NCBI GenBank assembly: GCA_016490735.1
Contig: JAEMWC010000761.1
Coordinates: forward strand, 366,635 to 430,634
DNA from: Pachyseris speciosa
Lineage: Eukaryota; Cnidaria; Anthozoa; Scleractinia; Pachyseridae
Direction: 5' to 3'
DNA: 64,000 bases
This document shows positions 33,481 through 46,500 of the stretch, piece by piece; within the stretch, counting starts at the first letter, position 1, and each line of letters opens with the position of its first letter. Both the position numbers and the translations under genes were made by a program. Below the pieces are notes generated by a model, which had not been told where the DNA came from, did no database searches, and saw only the letters and a program-made list of their open reading frames with translations.

Positions 33481-35194
33481 TGTAACGTGGCGGCCTTTAG
33501 CGGCCTTGTTTTGTGCAACATCGTCCCCAGGGCTGCTGGAAGTGAGCTTTGTGGATGAAACACGACGACAAAGAATAAAACAACAAAGAAGAACGAACGA
33601 CATTTTCAAACTCGGCCAACTTCTGGCCGAGTAATTAGCTCCGATACGCACCAGACTCCGTGTTACCACCGCATTAACAAGTAAGATTGTATCAAAATTT
33701 CTCTTAAAATCAAGAATTATTTGTGATGTAGAACACAGAAATAAGTCAATCAAATGTCGGCTTCGGCTCAACATACTTTTTCCCAGGCTTTTGAAGGAAA
33801 AAAATAACATGCTCTAGTAAAACATAAATGCTTTTGTGACATGAGATCTTGATGGCTTCGGTTTTTTGTATTGATCAGTGAAATTGATGCGTGAACATTA
33901 CATGTAAATTGCAGACTGTGCCTCAAACTTGTGCATTTTTCAACGATCGAACCAACAAGTTTATGCTCACTTTTCATTTATTTGCTTTGGTTCAGCGTGT
34001 ACTTTCACGAATCCATAGCCTTTGATGGACAGCAAAAGGATTGTGTTGCGCGTTATCGTTTTCCCCTTGTGCTTGTGTTACTCTACCGTGAGTTTTGTTT
34101 AAACACATTCTGACCCTTAGCAGCCATAAATCGAGAATCACATCCCATGGCAACGCCTCTAGGCGTCTTGTTTTAAGACAAAAAGGTTTTGTTGCTTATT
34201 TTTATGTTCTTAACTTTAGAAAATTTTCCTAATTTGAGTACAATTTTTCAAATTAAGAGCTTGTTCAAAAAATAAGAAGAATCCAGAACTTCTCTTCTAA
34301 GATTTTTTTTTCTTGATTTCCAATCAGTTCTGTTCTGAGAAAAATAACCTTTTGTTTTTGATGTAAGACCTTTGATTCAGAAAAGTATTTCTCAATCTTA
34401 AGAATGTGCCCACTCCCAGACTTCTGGTTATACAATGCAAGCAATGTGTTGCAAGAGTTGGTGACTGTTGACAACATATCATTGAACGTGGATTTTAGAC
34501 AAAATGCTGCGGCGAGGGAAAATTCAGAGCCAAAAAGCCGACATGGAAGACATTTTGTTATTTACAGAACTTACAAAACCTGTACATATCTTTTCCTCAT
34601 GCTGTGAAAGAAGTTGTCACAGCCGGCCGCTTTCCGTGCTTCATTTAGTTTCTTACTTGTAAAAAATATTTTCATGTCAAGCCTGCGACATGTTTTCTGG
34701 GATTGACAATTAGATTAAGACATCTATGTCTCAAGGGAACATCAAGATCAAACTCCAACACATAGTTGTCACGTAATTTGAAGCAGATTTTCTCGGTCAG
34801 GAGAGTCGTACAGAGATAAATCGTTTCCTCGAACTTCTTCGAGTTTACTTATTTGTTTCTCGATTCTTGGTGCTTGATCCTTGATCCTCGATACTCACAT
34901 CTCGAAACTCAAGATGCATGAATCGAGTTTCAAGGATCAAGTCAAGACTGTCAACTTACTTTGAGTGGTACTGTACTTCTGGTGTACTTTCAGACCTGAA
35001 AAAAAGAAGAAATTATTGAATTTTTGTGCTGTTCAGAGACTGTGTGAACTGTGTGGCTTCTCAGTCGGTGGTTCCTTACTAAATGGCAAGCGCTCAAAGC
35101 TAACTTATAACAACACTGGATGCTATAGGCATAATAAACCACATCAGAAGACTCATTCAACCACTGAAAATTACAGTTTAGTATGAAGCAGCCC
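33481..35194. other. No gene recognised
   Basis: Non-coding by inspection. Confidence 0.5.
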
Positions 35195-35345
35195 AGATAC
35201 CTCTGCAGTTTAGTTTGGCCATGTTAAAACCTTTCACCTCTCTGTTGAACTTGCAAATATTCATATATACACTTCTCTTAACATATTAGTTGTTCTCATG
35301 AACCTCAAAAACACAAGGTGAATCAACATTTTAGTGTGTGTGATG
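35195..35345 (+). repeat. Dispersed repeat, copy 2
   Basis: Counterpart of 33230-33480. Confidence 0.7.
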
Positions 35346-35720
35346 TTCTCCGTGACAGCATTCTTGTTATTGTGCAATTTCATTCCCAGAGCGCTATTTT
35401 CAGCTAACGGTTGCACAGAAACGGCAGAAATGAGCTTTGTGGGTGAAACACAATGGCAACAAAGAATAAAAGAAGAACCACTGATATTTTTAGACTCAGT
35501 CGTCCCCTGTCCAATGGGAAGCCAGAGAAATAATGCTTGGAAAGAGGTTACTTTAGGTTTGAGAGACCAGCTAGTTCTTTACTCAGCACTTCATTGTACA
35601 TAAACAAGATCACAGCCCTGTGGCATCTATAAATCAGGCATTCAGGGTTATTGTGATTGGTCATTTTTGTAATATTTTTAATACATATTTTTTATAATTA
35701 TTCAGGCTGGCTCATAGGGT

Positions 35721-35730
35721 AGCCCATAGG
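35721..35730. repeat. Target-site duplication, left (AGCCCATAGG)
   Basis: Perfect 10-bp match to 36554-36563. Confidence 0.85.
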
Positions 35731-36553
35731 CGTAAGTACTAAAACAAGGAATGACCTAAAACCACCTAAAACCACCTGAAACCACCTACAACCACTTGAA
35801 ACCACCAACAACCACGTGAAACCACCTTCAGAAATCTAGAAAAATCCATTCAGAATACTGTTTTTATCATTTTAAGGCATTTCCGCGATCGATTTCAATG
35901 TAAATGCACACCGGAAATGAAGGGTGTTGTGTCAGCAATCAGCAAGCAATCATTCAGCGCTTATGCAATTTTCACTTATGAAGTGATTCATGCTTGTTAC
36001 GTACTTCATAACGACGTCCCTAATCACAACGCTTTGGTTGACAAATGCCTGACAGTTTTGACACAAAATACTTTCACAGGGAATCCGAACAGATCAACTT
36101 CTTCTAGCTTATGAAAACATCACTTTAAACATACTTCAAACACCATATGGTACTTAAAATGCCTTACATTCAGGGTCATCTTCAAACGAAGCCATGACTG
36201 ATCGAGCAAAGAGTGATGCCAGATGTGACCTCGAGCTCTACGCTTGGTCTTTAGGACAGTAAAATGTAGCATGATATCCCAATCCCTATATTTCTCGAAA
36301 ATGGCTCACTGTTGATAGGCATTAACGACACAACACCCATCATTTCCGGTGTGCATTTACATTGAAATCGATCACGGAAATGCCTTAAAATGATAAAAAC
36401 AGTATTCTGATTGGATTTTTTTGTGTTTGTTTTTTTTTTTGTTTTAGATTTTTTCTAGATTTCTGAAGGTGGTTTCAGGTGGTTGTAGGTGGTTTCAGGT
36501 GGTTGTAGGTAGTTTCAGGTGGTTTTAGGTCATTCCTTGCTTTAGTACTTACG
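35731..36553. mobile_element. Non-autonomous DNA transposon (MULE-like MITE) with ~210-bp terminal inverted repeats
   Basis: The ends CGTAAGTACTAAAACAAGGA (left) and its near-exact reverse complement (right) start long inverted repeats. Each first holds an array of CCACCTAAAA/CCACCTGAAA units and then unique sequence (GCATTTCCG.GATCGATTTC, AATGTAAATGCACACCGGAA). The inner ~390 bp carries only a 65-residue frame of no recognised type (35917-36114). A perfect 10-bp direct repeat flanks it. A long TIR plus a 9-11 bp target duplication is the signature of Mutator-like elements. Confidence 0.8.
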
Positions 36554-36563
36554 AGCCCATAGG
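36554..36563. repeat. Target-site duplication, right (AGCCCATAGG)
   Basis: Perfect match to 35721-35730. Confidence 0.85.
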
Positions 36564-37157
36564 GTAGCCCACATAGGGTACCGTAGGCTTTGACAGATGG
36601 TGCTAGAACAATTTTAGGCATAATTTGTCATCACAAGCACAGTTTTCATTATTTTTCTGAAAAAAGCACTGACAGCATAATTAGCATTTTGGCTTGTTTT
36701 GGAGCAAAAATAGATCCTGGGCATGAGATCATTTATTACATATTTAACCGCCTTTTTATTGAGATTGTTCAAAAACCAGCAAAACCAATTTTTCTCTGCT
36801 TTTGAGCTGCATGGGACCTGGGTATGACATCAAGTGACTGGTTGTATCGCAAAACAAGCCGAGTGAAGAAACAATGCTTGCATTTGTACTGGCTGTAAAA
36901 TGTTAGAGTTTCTGTAGTTAGGTTCTGTTGTTTTAGTGTCTTCCAATATTCATATATCATTGCCATAACACCAATTATTATATGACTGGCTCTTTCAGCG
37001 GTCGAGATGAATCAATTCTCCTGCTGTGATTGGCTACCTGCGAGGTCAAGATGGAGCCATCTTGACCACTCGGGATAGCCCATTTGTCCTGAGTTTTACT
37101 GTCTTTTAATAGCATCCTATGAGTCATATAGTAAATTCTTTATTGACAAGCTTGTTC

Positions 37158-37271
37158 GGTCAAGATGGCAAGATATTGGCCTCGTTTTTTTTGCGTGTTT
37201 ATGGACCTCGACTCGTCTCGGTCCATAAACACGCAAAAAAAGAACTTGGCCAATATCCCACCATCTTGACC
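37158..37271. repeat. Foldback palindrome with ~52-bp arms
   Basis: GGTCAAGATGGCAAGATATT ... GCGTGTTTATGGACC pairs with the reverse complement ending CCATCTTGACC, with only small differences and a ~10-base centre. A small related palindrome (GGTCAAGATGGAGCCATCTT) lies at about 37053-37076. Confidence 0.85.
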
Positions 37272-38979
37272 TCATGCTTGGCCAATAACCCATATGAATT
37301 GCAGCACATGATTTTCCTACTATATAACATTGGTTCTGCTTCTGACTCAACTGATGTCTTTTGCAAGTCAGTGGATAAGAATGAAGATTGAATTGCACCA
37401 TTTAATTCAGGCTGGTACTCACTAAAGAAATGTGCTGTTTGGCATACATGTGTTTGTCATTTATTTGTTTCCAATACTTTACCAAAGTATGATGACAAGA
37501 GTGAAGTTTTGCATAGTTATTGTGGCATTTGTATAAAATTTAAAGAAACAACCACCTAGCACATTATCTGCGCATTGTGCTAATGTTAGCATATTTCCTA
37601 AAAACTAGCATAACTTTTGGCATAATTTCAGAAAAAATATGAGCAATACCAGTGGCATAATATGCTACTTTTAGGAGCACAAAAATGGGCTAGCCCATGG
37701 GCCCTGGCCAGGGTTTTATCTACAAGAGGATAACTTCTTCGCTAAAATGAAAGAAAATACATTGTTTGCTTTCAAATAAAATTTTATGCAACAATTTAAC
37801 CATTATCATATAATAGTTTCTTTGAAATGTAGAGAGAGGTTGGGAACTAGGAATCGAGGATACTGATTTGAATTTTGAATCAAGATGGCGTCTTCAACTA
37901 ATGTCGTCTGCACCTCATGTCGTAATTTTGTGTTGTCGTATAATGAATGTCGCGTTCTTGGTTACGTTGACACACAAAAGTTTTTCATCGACCCTCCTCC
38001 TCCCCACTCCTGCCTCTCTTTTGTTGTATGGTGTATTCATTTTTTCTAGCGGTTGATTGCCCTCACCTTCGCAGGCAATACATATTTAAATGTAATTTTT
38101 TGTGATTATATTTGTATTGGGTATTTAGATGTTAATAAACCGGCTATGTGTTGAATTTCACATAGCCATTTTTTCTCCATCATGTTGTTTGTATTGCCAT
38201 TGCGAACAGAGCACAGCACATACTTCATACTGACTAAGTTCTGCTAACTGGGGAAAAATTGGAGCATAAATACTTTTATATGATGTATTTTGCCATGATT
38301 GAGACATATATTTAAAAGAAAACGGGAGCATTTATTTTGTAACGATCGTCCGGGAATTGAGCAACTTGTCCGGAATTAGAGCACCGAATTTGACGTAGTC
38401 TTTTTGCAATTACAAAGAAACCAAAGAGCTTTAAGCCAAGAAACTTTTTTGGCCTAATTTTCAGCAGTAGAAGCTACATTCAGGCCTATACGCTTAAGCT
38501 TAAATTGCAAAAAGTGCCCGGTAATAGGGCAACTAACTGTACTTCATTAACAATGTCCTGAAGGTTGTCCTGTATTTAACAGCTACTCCCACATACGGCT
38601 CACTTGTATTCAGTTTTATTAGATTAAAGGGGGAAATTCCAATGGGTTTAGTTCACGAACAAGTTCAGAAGGTGATACGAGCTCGGTTCATTCCGATTGC
38701 AAATTGAGGAGGAACCATGTGCAATAGCTCACTGATAGCTTCCAAGGATAAATTATATAGTAAAAATTCCACTCACCACTGATGTATGATAACTTTCTTA
38801 CTACATCTGAAGAAGGAATGCTTCGGATCCTGCACCAGGCAGATTCGGAAAACTCTCAGCGCCCTGTGGCATTGCAATGTATACTAACCTCCCACAATGC
38901 ATTGCGGTGCTTCGGAAAATTGAACTATCAACAGGGATGGGTAGGAGCAGGAGCCCATGATGGGCACTCCATTCAATGT

Positions 38980-39006
38980 TGTTTTGTTGTTGTTGTTGTT
39001 GTTGTT
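38980..39006. repeat. (GTT)n microsatellite
   Basis: Eight to nine GTT units. Confidence 0.9.
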
Positions 39007-39839
39007 TTTCATTCTTCCTTCTTTTCAACCTCCAGTGTAGATCAGTCTTACCGCTTACGTTTTGTTATCTCAATTATTTTGTGAAATTCAGCAGTATTAC
39101 ACGAGCCCATACACATTCTGTATATTATCGAGTCTTCAGTTGAGTCGCAGGTGGAGCGAGTTAGTCAAAGTAGGAGGTCACGTTAAGTGGATTCTCACTT
39201 CACTAACAGGAGACATTCAACAGTTTATTTAGGATGGCTTAGCCAGCCATCTGAAGAATGTAACATAATGTTCCAACATTAAATTATAACTGAATCATTA
39301 CATTGCAAATTAATTGCTCATGACAAACGATATGTACATGTATAGGTTCAAAAGCTAGGAACTGTGTCACTACAGGTACGAGAAACCACTAAAAAAAACT
39401 ACCCTTTAGAATTGGCAAAAAAATATGTGGAAACGAACTCGCAGGGTAGTGGTATTCCTCATCTAATGCAGTGCCACCGGACCCAGAGGAAAGGGTACAA
39501 AAACTACGCTAAAAAAAACAGACAAGAAGACCGGTCTGGAACAAAACTTAGCAAAAAAATTCAAACGGGAGGACCGACTGACATGGAATGATAAGAATCT
39601 CCCTCCAAAACACCTTAATAGTCCCAAAGCATCCCATGAGAACACGTGACTGAAAAAATTCGTTTGCGTGTCACTCGACAGTCAGAGATTACATTTTTAC
39701 CTGTAAAACTAGTCTCCTTTGCAGCCGTTGTTTGTGTCGGTCCTATTCTCGCTCCCCACCAACTTCTGCTGAACCGAGCCGAACATTCAATTCCGCGAAC
39801 TGACCAAGCACACCGTGGCTTTTAAACATCCTTTTAAAG

Positions 39840-40003
39840 TTCCCATAGCCTCCTTCGCAGTCGTTGTTTGTGTCGGTTCTATTCTCCCTCCTGATTGGAT
39901 ACTCAGACATAATGAATCGAAAATGGAATGTCCGGCTCGGTTCAGCAGACGTTGGTGGGGAGGGAGAATAGGACCGACACACAACGGCTGCGAAGGAGGC
40001 TGC
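39840..40003. repeat. Inverted repeat pair, with a third direct copy
   Basis: GTTTGTGTCGGTTCTATTCT (about 39866) pairs with AGAATAGGACCGACACACAA (about 39964). A third copy in direct orientation lies at about 39,720-39,760. Confidence 0.7.
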
Positions 40004-40659
40004 GGTAAAACTGGACCATGGTCTCCTACACAACCGTTCTTGGTGTGGGGAGCAGCGTTGCGTGACGAGAGAAAGATCCGCTCCGTAGGAGGCTATCTAT
40101 GGTCTGGCTGGAGGGTCGTGATTTTTTCAAAAAAAAAATTCTCCTCGTAGTTCTTCCTTTGTTCAGATCTACAATAACAAGTTTCAGGGGAAGTACATAT
40201 AATTCTACAAAACATTCCAGTTAAATCAACGTGGACGAGGTTTTTTATCTAAAGGTGAGGGGGGGGGGGGGAGGAATGCAGGTCCTTTTTTGGCGGTGGC
40301 GGCTCACGGAAAAAGTCTCTCCGCAGAGCTGTTGTACTGTAAAGGAACGGCCAAGAAAACTTCTCCCTTATTCGAAAGAAATACACGGTGGCAAGGTAGC
40401 TAATATTTTACGAGGGGAAATGCAGGACTCAAAAATCGAATGAGGTTTGAAGGTCCCCGGACGGTCAAAAAACAACACGCGGACATAAAAGGTTCATAAA
40501 AACAACATGAAGAAAACGTGGCAAGCAATAAATAAACTTCTCACAAACCGCAAAAGAAAGTCTCACACCATAGTGGCACTAAAAGACCCACGTGATAATA
40601 ACCTTGTCACACATAATCCCTCTAGCCTGAAATCATGCCCTCTCCCTATATTCTCTACA

Positions 40660-41110
40660 AGTCGCTGAGGGGAGGAGGGCATGATACATTTCTTTACAAG
40701 ATCACATGTAAAAAAGCCAGAATCTGGAGTTTTTTCTGATTGGTCGTAGAACAAAAGAGTCTTTTGAGCCCCGTTCTGATTGGTTACTTGATTTACATAT
40801 GTGACTTCCGGTGCAAACTCAACACAAGTCTTTATACGTCGGCGAACTTTATGCAGCTATAACTTTCTCTCTTCAAGAGTTTATTCACAAATCCTTGAAG
40901 GAAGAGCCGATGGAAAGCATCCCAAGGATTTTTTGCTTAAAAGAAGACGTTTCAGCCGTACTTTCCACGGAATTTGGCAGGAGAGTCGTTTACTAGTTGT
41001 TCCGAAAGCGATGAAAAAAAATGCATCGTTCTATCTACTGATTCCAAAACGTCTTTACGGTAGTTGTGGTGAGTCCCCTGGAATGAATATGGAACCAAGA
41101 AGTCGGAAAT
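40660..41110 (-). repeat. Dispersed repeat, inverted relative to 19,690-20,060
   Basis: It contains the reverse complements of CCAATCAGAAAAAA, ACATATGTAAATCAAGTAACCAATC and TTGGAATCAGTAGAACGATG in the matching order. Confidence 0.65.
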
Positions 41111-42611
41111 CAAAAGAAGGCGGACTGTGCTGCCGCGATTGAGGAGTCAGGGTTCACAGAGAAATCGGAAAATCAAATCGTGGAAGTACTATGTACAACA
41201 ATTGACGATCATTTTATATTCACGGGCACACTTGTTGCAAGACGTGCTGCTGTAGAATCAAAGTTTAATTCCCACACTTTTGATTGCTTTACGATAAAAT
41301 AAAGGATTCCGATGTTCCACCGGCAAATTTTTTTAGTGAATTCTTTGTTTCTTGACGTTTTCAACAGAGAAAACGCCCCAATGGTTAAGCATTATTCAAA
41401 AAATTAGCAGTGCTTTTCCTTGTTTACCATTTAGAAAAAAATTCCCGAAATTTCGGTTGGGAATTTTTGTTCGCAAGGAACGGTACGTTTTGTTTACCAT
41501 TTGCCTAAAATTTGCGGATTTTATGTTGTGCTCGCTGATTGGATAGATTACACTCGGCCAAAAGCCAAGAGGACTGTTAATACGAAACATAGAAACTTCT
41601 AAATGGTCAACGAATTTCCATCGGGAACGTCCCAACCGGGAAAACAGGACTACCTTTTCAGAACTCCAGTTTGTCCGAGCCAAAAAAACCGTTTACCAGT
41701 TATATTCCAATCGGAATTTCCAGGAATTTGTGGCAAATGGTAAACAACCAAGATAACATCGCTGTTGACAGGTAAACAACCGAGGGGCGGCAAGCGACTC
41801 GTACAGTAATCAGGCGTATCAGACGTTCTTTTTCTCCCTCGCCCGTACAAAAGAAAAAGAACGCCTGGTCGCAGGTTATAATCCCTCAAGAATACCTAAC
41901 ATCTTGAACGAACACTTTGCAACTATTGGTAACAAATTAGCGATGAAACTATCCCCACGCATTAATTATATAATCTATCTGGCTAAATCCAAATAACCTG
42001 ACTCTTCCTTTCTTTTTCAGCCTTTCTCCTCCAGAAGAGGTTAAATTTGAAATTTTATGGCTTTCTAATAATAATTATAACATAGCTGGTGAATTCGTGT
42101 AGTCAAATTCATATTCCTATTGTGCACGCTGATGACGTACAGTTGTAGCAGAGGGAATTTCTCTTTACACAATATTTAAACTACCAACTGTTAAATCGCA
42201 TGAGCTTTACTCATGCCCCGCGCAGCTCTTGAAATGTGCATGCGATATCACCTGTCCTGTCTTAGCGGAAATCTTCAACATCTCCATCTCATCAGGGGCT
42301 TATGTCGAAGTTTGCCGCCATTGTAAACGTTTAACATCAATAGGAAATTTTGTTTTCAAACCTTCATGACAAAGTTGCGTGAATTTTGCTGTTGTCCGAG
42401 AGCGATTTTGGTTTTGCAAGAGAATAAAAAGTCATATTAAATGAAAATTGGGAGTTTAGGTCAGTTTCCAGGGTGATGAAGTCTACAAAAGTGACCTTTT
42501 GGCAACGACTGTGGTTAATTTCAACCATAGTTCGGGATTTGGGAAAGTTGCAGGTTTTCAAAGCCATCGTTCCCATAGGAACGATATTTGGTAAGCCGGA
42601 GGGGAAAGAGT

Positions 42612-42617
42612 TAAAGG
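42612..42617. repeat. Target-site duplication of Maverick 2, left
   Basis: AAAGG (42613-42617) directly precedes the terminal repeat and recurs at 60086-60090. It extends to 6 bp (TAAAGG) if the last T of the right terminal repeat is counted, which would equal the 6-bp duplication known for Polintons. Confidence 0.8.
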
Positions 42618-42728
42618 AGTAGTAGGAAGTGAGTCGCACAAATACCACCTCCGCGCAGTACCCCTCCTCGCTTTGCTCGTCGGGGTACTGCGCTCCGGTT
42701 TTATTTGTGCGACTCACTTCCTACTACT
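42618..42728. repeat. Terminal hairpin of left TIR (111 bp)
   Basis: 27-bp outer arms (42618-42644 and 42702-42728) pair perfectly. Inside is a second 12-bp stem, GCGCAGTACCCC (42653-42664) with GGGGTACTGCGC (42682-42693), and a 17-base loop. The 8-base flanks between the stems do not pair. Confidence 0.95.
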
Positions 42729-42829
42729 CTGAATACAAACCACCCAAAACACAACAGCAAACAACACTCAAGCCAAAGCAACAAAGCCAAAAACAAAAAC
42801 CAACCAAGCACCGGGGTCGTCCATTTGAA
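42618..42829 (+). repeat. Left terminal inverted repeat of Maverick 2
   Basis: It matches the reverse complement of 59863-60085 with a few substitutions and one ~8-10 bp length difference in the A/C-rich inner part. The match stops after CCGGGGTCGTCCATTTGAAG. Confidence 0.95.
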
Positions 42830-43136
42830 GAGAAGGGTGTATAGAGCAAGAGCGATGAAAGGCAAGCGGCCAGCCCAATTAGAGAGAGGAGCATGGGGCA
42901 GGAGCGATGGAAGGCAGGCGCCCAGTGTCAGTACCCCGCAGAAAGAGGCCGCCTGTTCCGGCCCCTCGGAAAAAATTTTCCCCATAAATATAGCCCCACC
43001 ATAGCAGTCGCACCACAGCAAGATATTTTGGTGGAGTTTGAACCTCTGTACCCACCCGCGGGAACAGACTCCCGAACAAATTATCAAACAATGCTCGCAA
43101 CATTGTTTGGCACCCCCCGAGCGTGAACGTGAAGGG
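42830..43136 (+). other. Leader between left TIR and polB; a frame runs out of the TIR
   Basis: A frame starting inside the TIR (42705, MCDSLPTTLNTNHPKHN) continues to 43004. The same start in the right TIR feeds the minus-strand frame 59393-59998. Another short frame (42893-43126) ends just before polB. No function is recognised. Confidence 0.35.
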
Positions 43137-46100
43137 ATGGAGACAAGAAGTGGCCGTCGTTTCACCGAATGGAGAGGGAGTAACGACCTGTATTCAGACA
43201 AGACACAAACCTTCATGAACAAAATCAACGAAGCAGCCGACACCTCCTTTTACATTCGATACTCTTAATCGCATTGGTTAAGAAACATTCGAGATGGCTC
43301 CTTGATGTTGCACTATAACAATCGTAAGGAGAATTCTCGATGGATCAACCACCGTTCTGATGCTGAAGCCCGGCTGCGAGCAAAGGAGGAAGAGCGATTA
43401 TCGCGACAAGAGACCAAACACAGAGTGGGTCTTCGAGGCCCCCAGACCCGACAGATGCAAACAAAAGGCACAAGAATTGGCACAGAGTTTCTTGCAGCTC
43501 GACAAACCTCCGCACGATTGCCCAAAAACTTCGCTTGACGAGCTTGACAAAGTCGAACAGCATTTCAATCACGGAAAGCCCGTTTCGGATTGGTTAGAGA
43601 TTCGCATTTATGACCTGAAAGACAAGGCAATGAAGTAAATTGGCGGCTCCTTCGATCCCCCAACCCAAAACTCACAAACATACTCACAATCGGTGTGTTC
43701 GAAGGGCACGCGTTTGTTGTGAAGTAGATTGAGACTCTGGGCCAAAACTATATTTGTCCACACTGCCAAATAAAATTTACAAAAGCATGTAATCTGCAAC
43801 GACACATTAAAACCTGTTCACGGGGAGAAACTGTGGTGGTCTGTCCCAATCAAAAAATCGAAAAACCACAGACCCCGTTTGAGAAGGCCTTCTTCCCCCA
43901 ATCAAACGCCTCACCCGAATCGATTCGTTGGCTTGAAAGACAAGCCCACCAAAGAGGAATTCACATTCACCACGCCCAATGTGGGCATGGAGGGGAGCCA
44001 TATCTCTTGGGTCATTCAGTGGATGGATTCCACATCGAGAGCAAAACAGTTTTCCAGTACCATGGGTGTTACTGGCATGGCTGCCCACGTTGTTTCCCCG
44101 ACCGCGGCACAAAAATAACAAACGCCGGGAAATCAAGAGAAGAGTTTTATCAAGCAACACTCAAACGATCACAAAATCTTCGGGAAGCGAGGTTCGGGGT
44201 TGTCGAAACGTGCCCCCCCCCCCCCCCCCCAGTTTTCACAAGAACTTACCCCCACGCAATCATCTTCGACTTTGAGGCATATGGGGACAAAACAAAGAGG
44301 AAGGATGCGACACCCACACTTCACATTCAAAATGTCCACAAACCAATCTGCTTCTCAATCGGAGACACACTTGACCGCGAACCGACCCACATCTGCGACA
44401 GAGACCCAAAGGAGCTGATCCGCAAGTTTGTGGAAGAGATTGTGCGGCGGGGAAAAAGAATCAGGGCGGAAGTCAGAAAGGTTTTCCTTCCAGAAAAATT
44501 CCATCTGCTCCCCAAAAACCAACAAGCTTTGGTTTCGGAGTGGTATAATGGTGTGCCCGTACTCGGTTTCAACTCAGGTCGCTACGATCTGAACCTCGTG
44601 AAAGAGCATTTGGCAGGTTTCCTCGCAGAAAGAACGAAACATGTGAAAGTGGCCAAAGACGCGAACAAACTGATATATCTTCTTCCTGGATTTCGCTTCC
44701 TTGACATAATCAACTATTTGGGACCAGGAACCAGCTACGACAGTTGGGCGAAGGCTTATGGCTGTTCGGCTATGAAGTCATGGTTTCCATATGAGTGGTT
44801 TGACAGCCCAGACAAACTCGATTTTCCCGGTTTACCAGATCACCCCGAGTGGTATTCGTCCCTGAAGGAAGAGTAGATGTTGACGCCGGAGGAATGGAGA
44901 AGTTGTGTTCGTTTGTTCGAAGAAAAGGGAATGAAGACCTACTACAATAATCTGGATGTTGGGGCCGGTTCTCGAAGCGTTGGACAAAATGCGGGCGCTC
45001 TACACTGAAAAAAGAATCGACATTCTGAAAGACGCGGTCAGCATTCCAGGAGTCAGTCTTCATTATCTTCTGCGAGGGGCGGAGTTGTGGAGTCCCAGCA
45101 AAGAGGCCTATAACATGTTCAAAGGAGCCAAGGTCGGAGGTCCAAGCCTCGTGTTTACGCGCTAACACGAGGTCGGGGAAACGAAAATAAAGAGCCACCA
45201 AGTTGACGAGCCCAAACCTTGTGGAAAAATCCAAGGTTACGACGCAAACGCCCTGTATTTGTCGACAATGCTGCAGGACATACCGTGTGGTAAGGAACAC
45301 ATCATTCATGTCCCCGAAGAGCAGAAGGTCAAAGCAGTCCCCAGGTCTGTTCGAAGTCTGCAAGAGGGGCAGTGGTTCGGTTTCGCAAAAGTTGATTTGA
45401 AAGTGCCAGAGGTGCTGGTCCCCAAGTTCGAGGAGATGTGCCCCTTCTTCATCAACAAGCAGGTGCCACAGGAAGCAATGCCGGATCACATGATGGGGTA
45501 TCTGCGGCGCACCGACAGAAACCGAGGGGACGGAAGAAAGTTGGTGGGCGCTCTGTCTGTGGAAAAAATGTTGGTTTATGCCCCACTCCTCCGTTGGTAT
45601 CTCGACCACGGAGTGGAAATCACAGCAGTTCACTGAACAATCGGTTACCAACCGAAAAAATTCTTCACTTGGTTCGTGGAGCAGGTAACAGAAGCCCGCC
45701 GAACAGGGGACACAGCCAAAAGCAAGGCGCTGTTAGCAGATGTGTTCAAACTCTTGCCTAGCAGCGCTTACGGAAAAATGATTGAAGATGTGGAGCGCCA
45801 AACAAACACGGTTTACACGAAGGATGAAGGGGTTATCGACAGAGCGTTGCGAAGCACTTTCTTCTCAGATCTCGAGGAAATTTGGGACGGGACGCATACG
45901 AGCTGGAAAGTCGGAAGCAGAAGATCGAAATCCGAAGGCCGTTTCAAGTTGGAATCGCGGTGTACCAGCTAGCCAAACTCCGAATGCTCGAGTTTTACTA
46001 TGACTTCCTGGACAAGTTCGTGGACCGCCGCGACTTCGAGCTGATCCAGATGGACATAGACAGCAACTACATGGCGATCTCTTGTGAAAAGTTGGAAGAT

Positions 46101-46500
46101 GGTATGAAACCAGAGATGAGAGCCCAATTCGAGGCAGAAAAAAATCAGTGGCTTGCCTTGGACAAGTGGAGCAGCCGCACCTCCGGGTTGTTCAAGCTGG
46201 AGTGTGAGGGGGACCGAATGATCGCATTGTGTTCAAAGTGTTATTACGTGGACACAGAAGGGGGAAAAAAGTAAGTTCAGCACGAAAGGAATGAACCAGA
46301 GGAAAAATACCATAAGGTGGGAAAGGTTCAAAGCGGCGCTCGAAAGACACAAAGACATGGCCACAAACAGAGGCTTTCGCATGAGAGAGGGAAGGATAGT
46401 GACTTACGTGCAGCAGAAGCTGGGCCTGAGCGCCTTCTATGACAAGAGATGGGTGTTGCCAGATGGGATTCACACCGAACCCATGGAATATCACATCTAG
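43137..46500 (+). pseudogene. polB: Maverick 2 protein-primed DNA polymerase B, heavily broken
   Basis: Conserved blocks appear in order in changing frames. ATG 43137 opens a basic N-terminus. A C2H2-like finger (YICPHC, then LQRHIKTC) lies near 43757-43815. A module ending in FQYHGCYWHGCPRCF (about 44051-44100) recalls Vsr-type endonucleases and is seen in related polymerases. Exo I is FDFEAYG (~44268), Exo II GFNSGRYDLNL (~44570). Polymerase motif A is YDANALYLS (~45240), motif B LLPSSAYGKM (~45750), motif C MDIDSNYM (~46050). Breaks include frame changes near 43240 and 43520, and stops near 43638, 43726, 44874, 45164 and 45636, with shifts near 45880 and 46270. An 18-C run at 44213 is in frame. 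It is inactive as sequenced. Confidence 0.9.

Larger units (their letters stand above)
36564..42611. other. Non-coding, repeat-bearing stretch
   Basis: No gene is supported in 6 kb. Visible structure: palindrome 37158-37271, (GTT)n at 38980-39006, an inverted repeat pair 39,840-40,003, a G-run at 40258-40271, and the dispersed repeat at 40,660-41,110. Confidence 0.5.

Noticed and set aside
44770..45651. 293-residue minus-strand open frame
   Set aside because: It lies antisense to conserved PolB motifs and its composition is that of a shadow frame.
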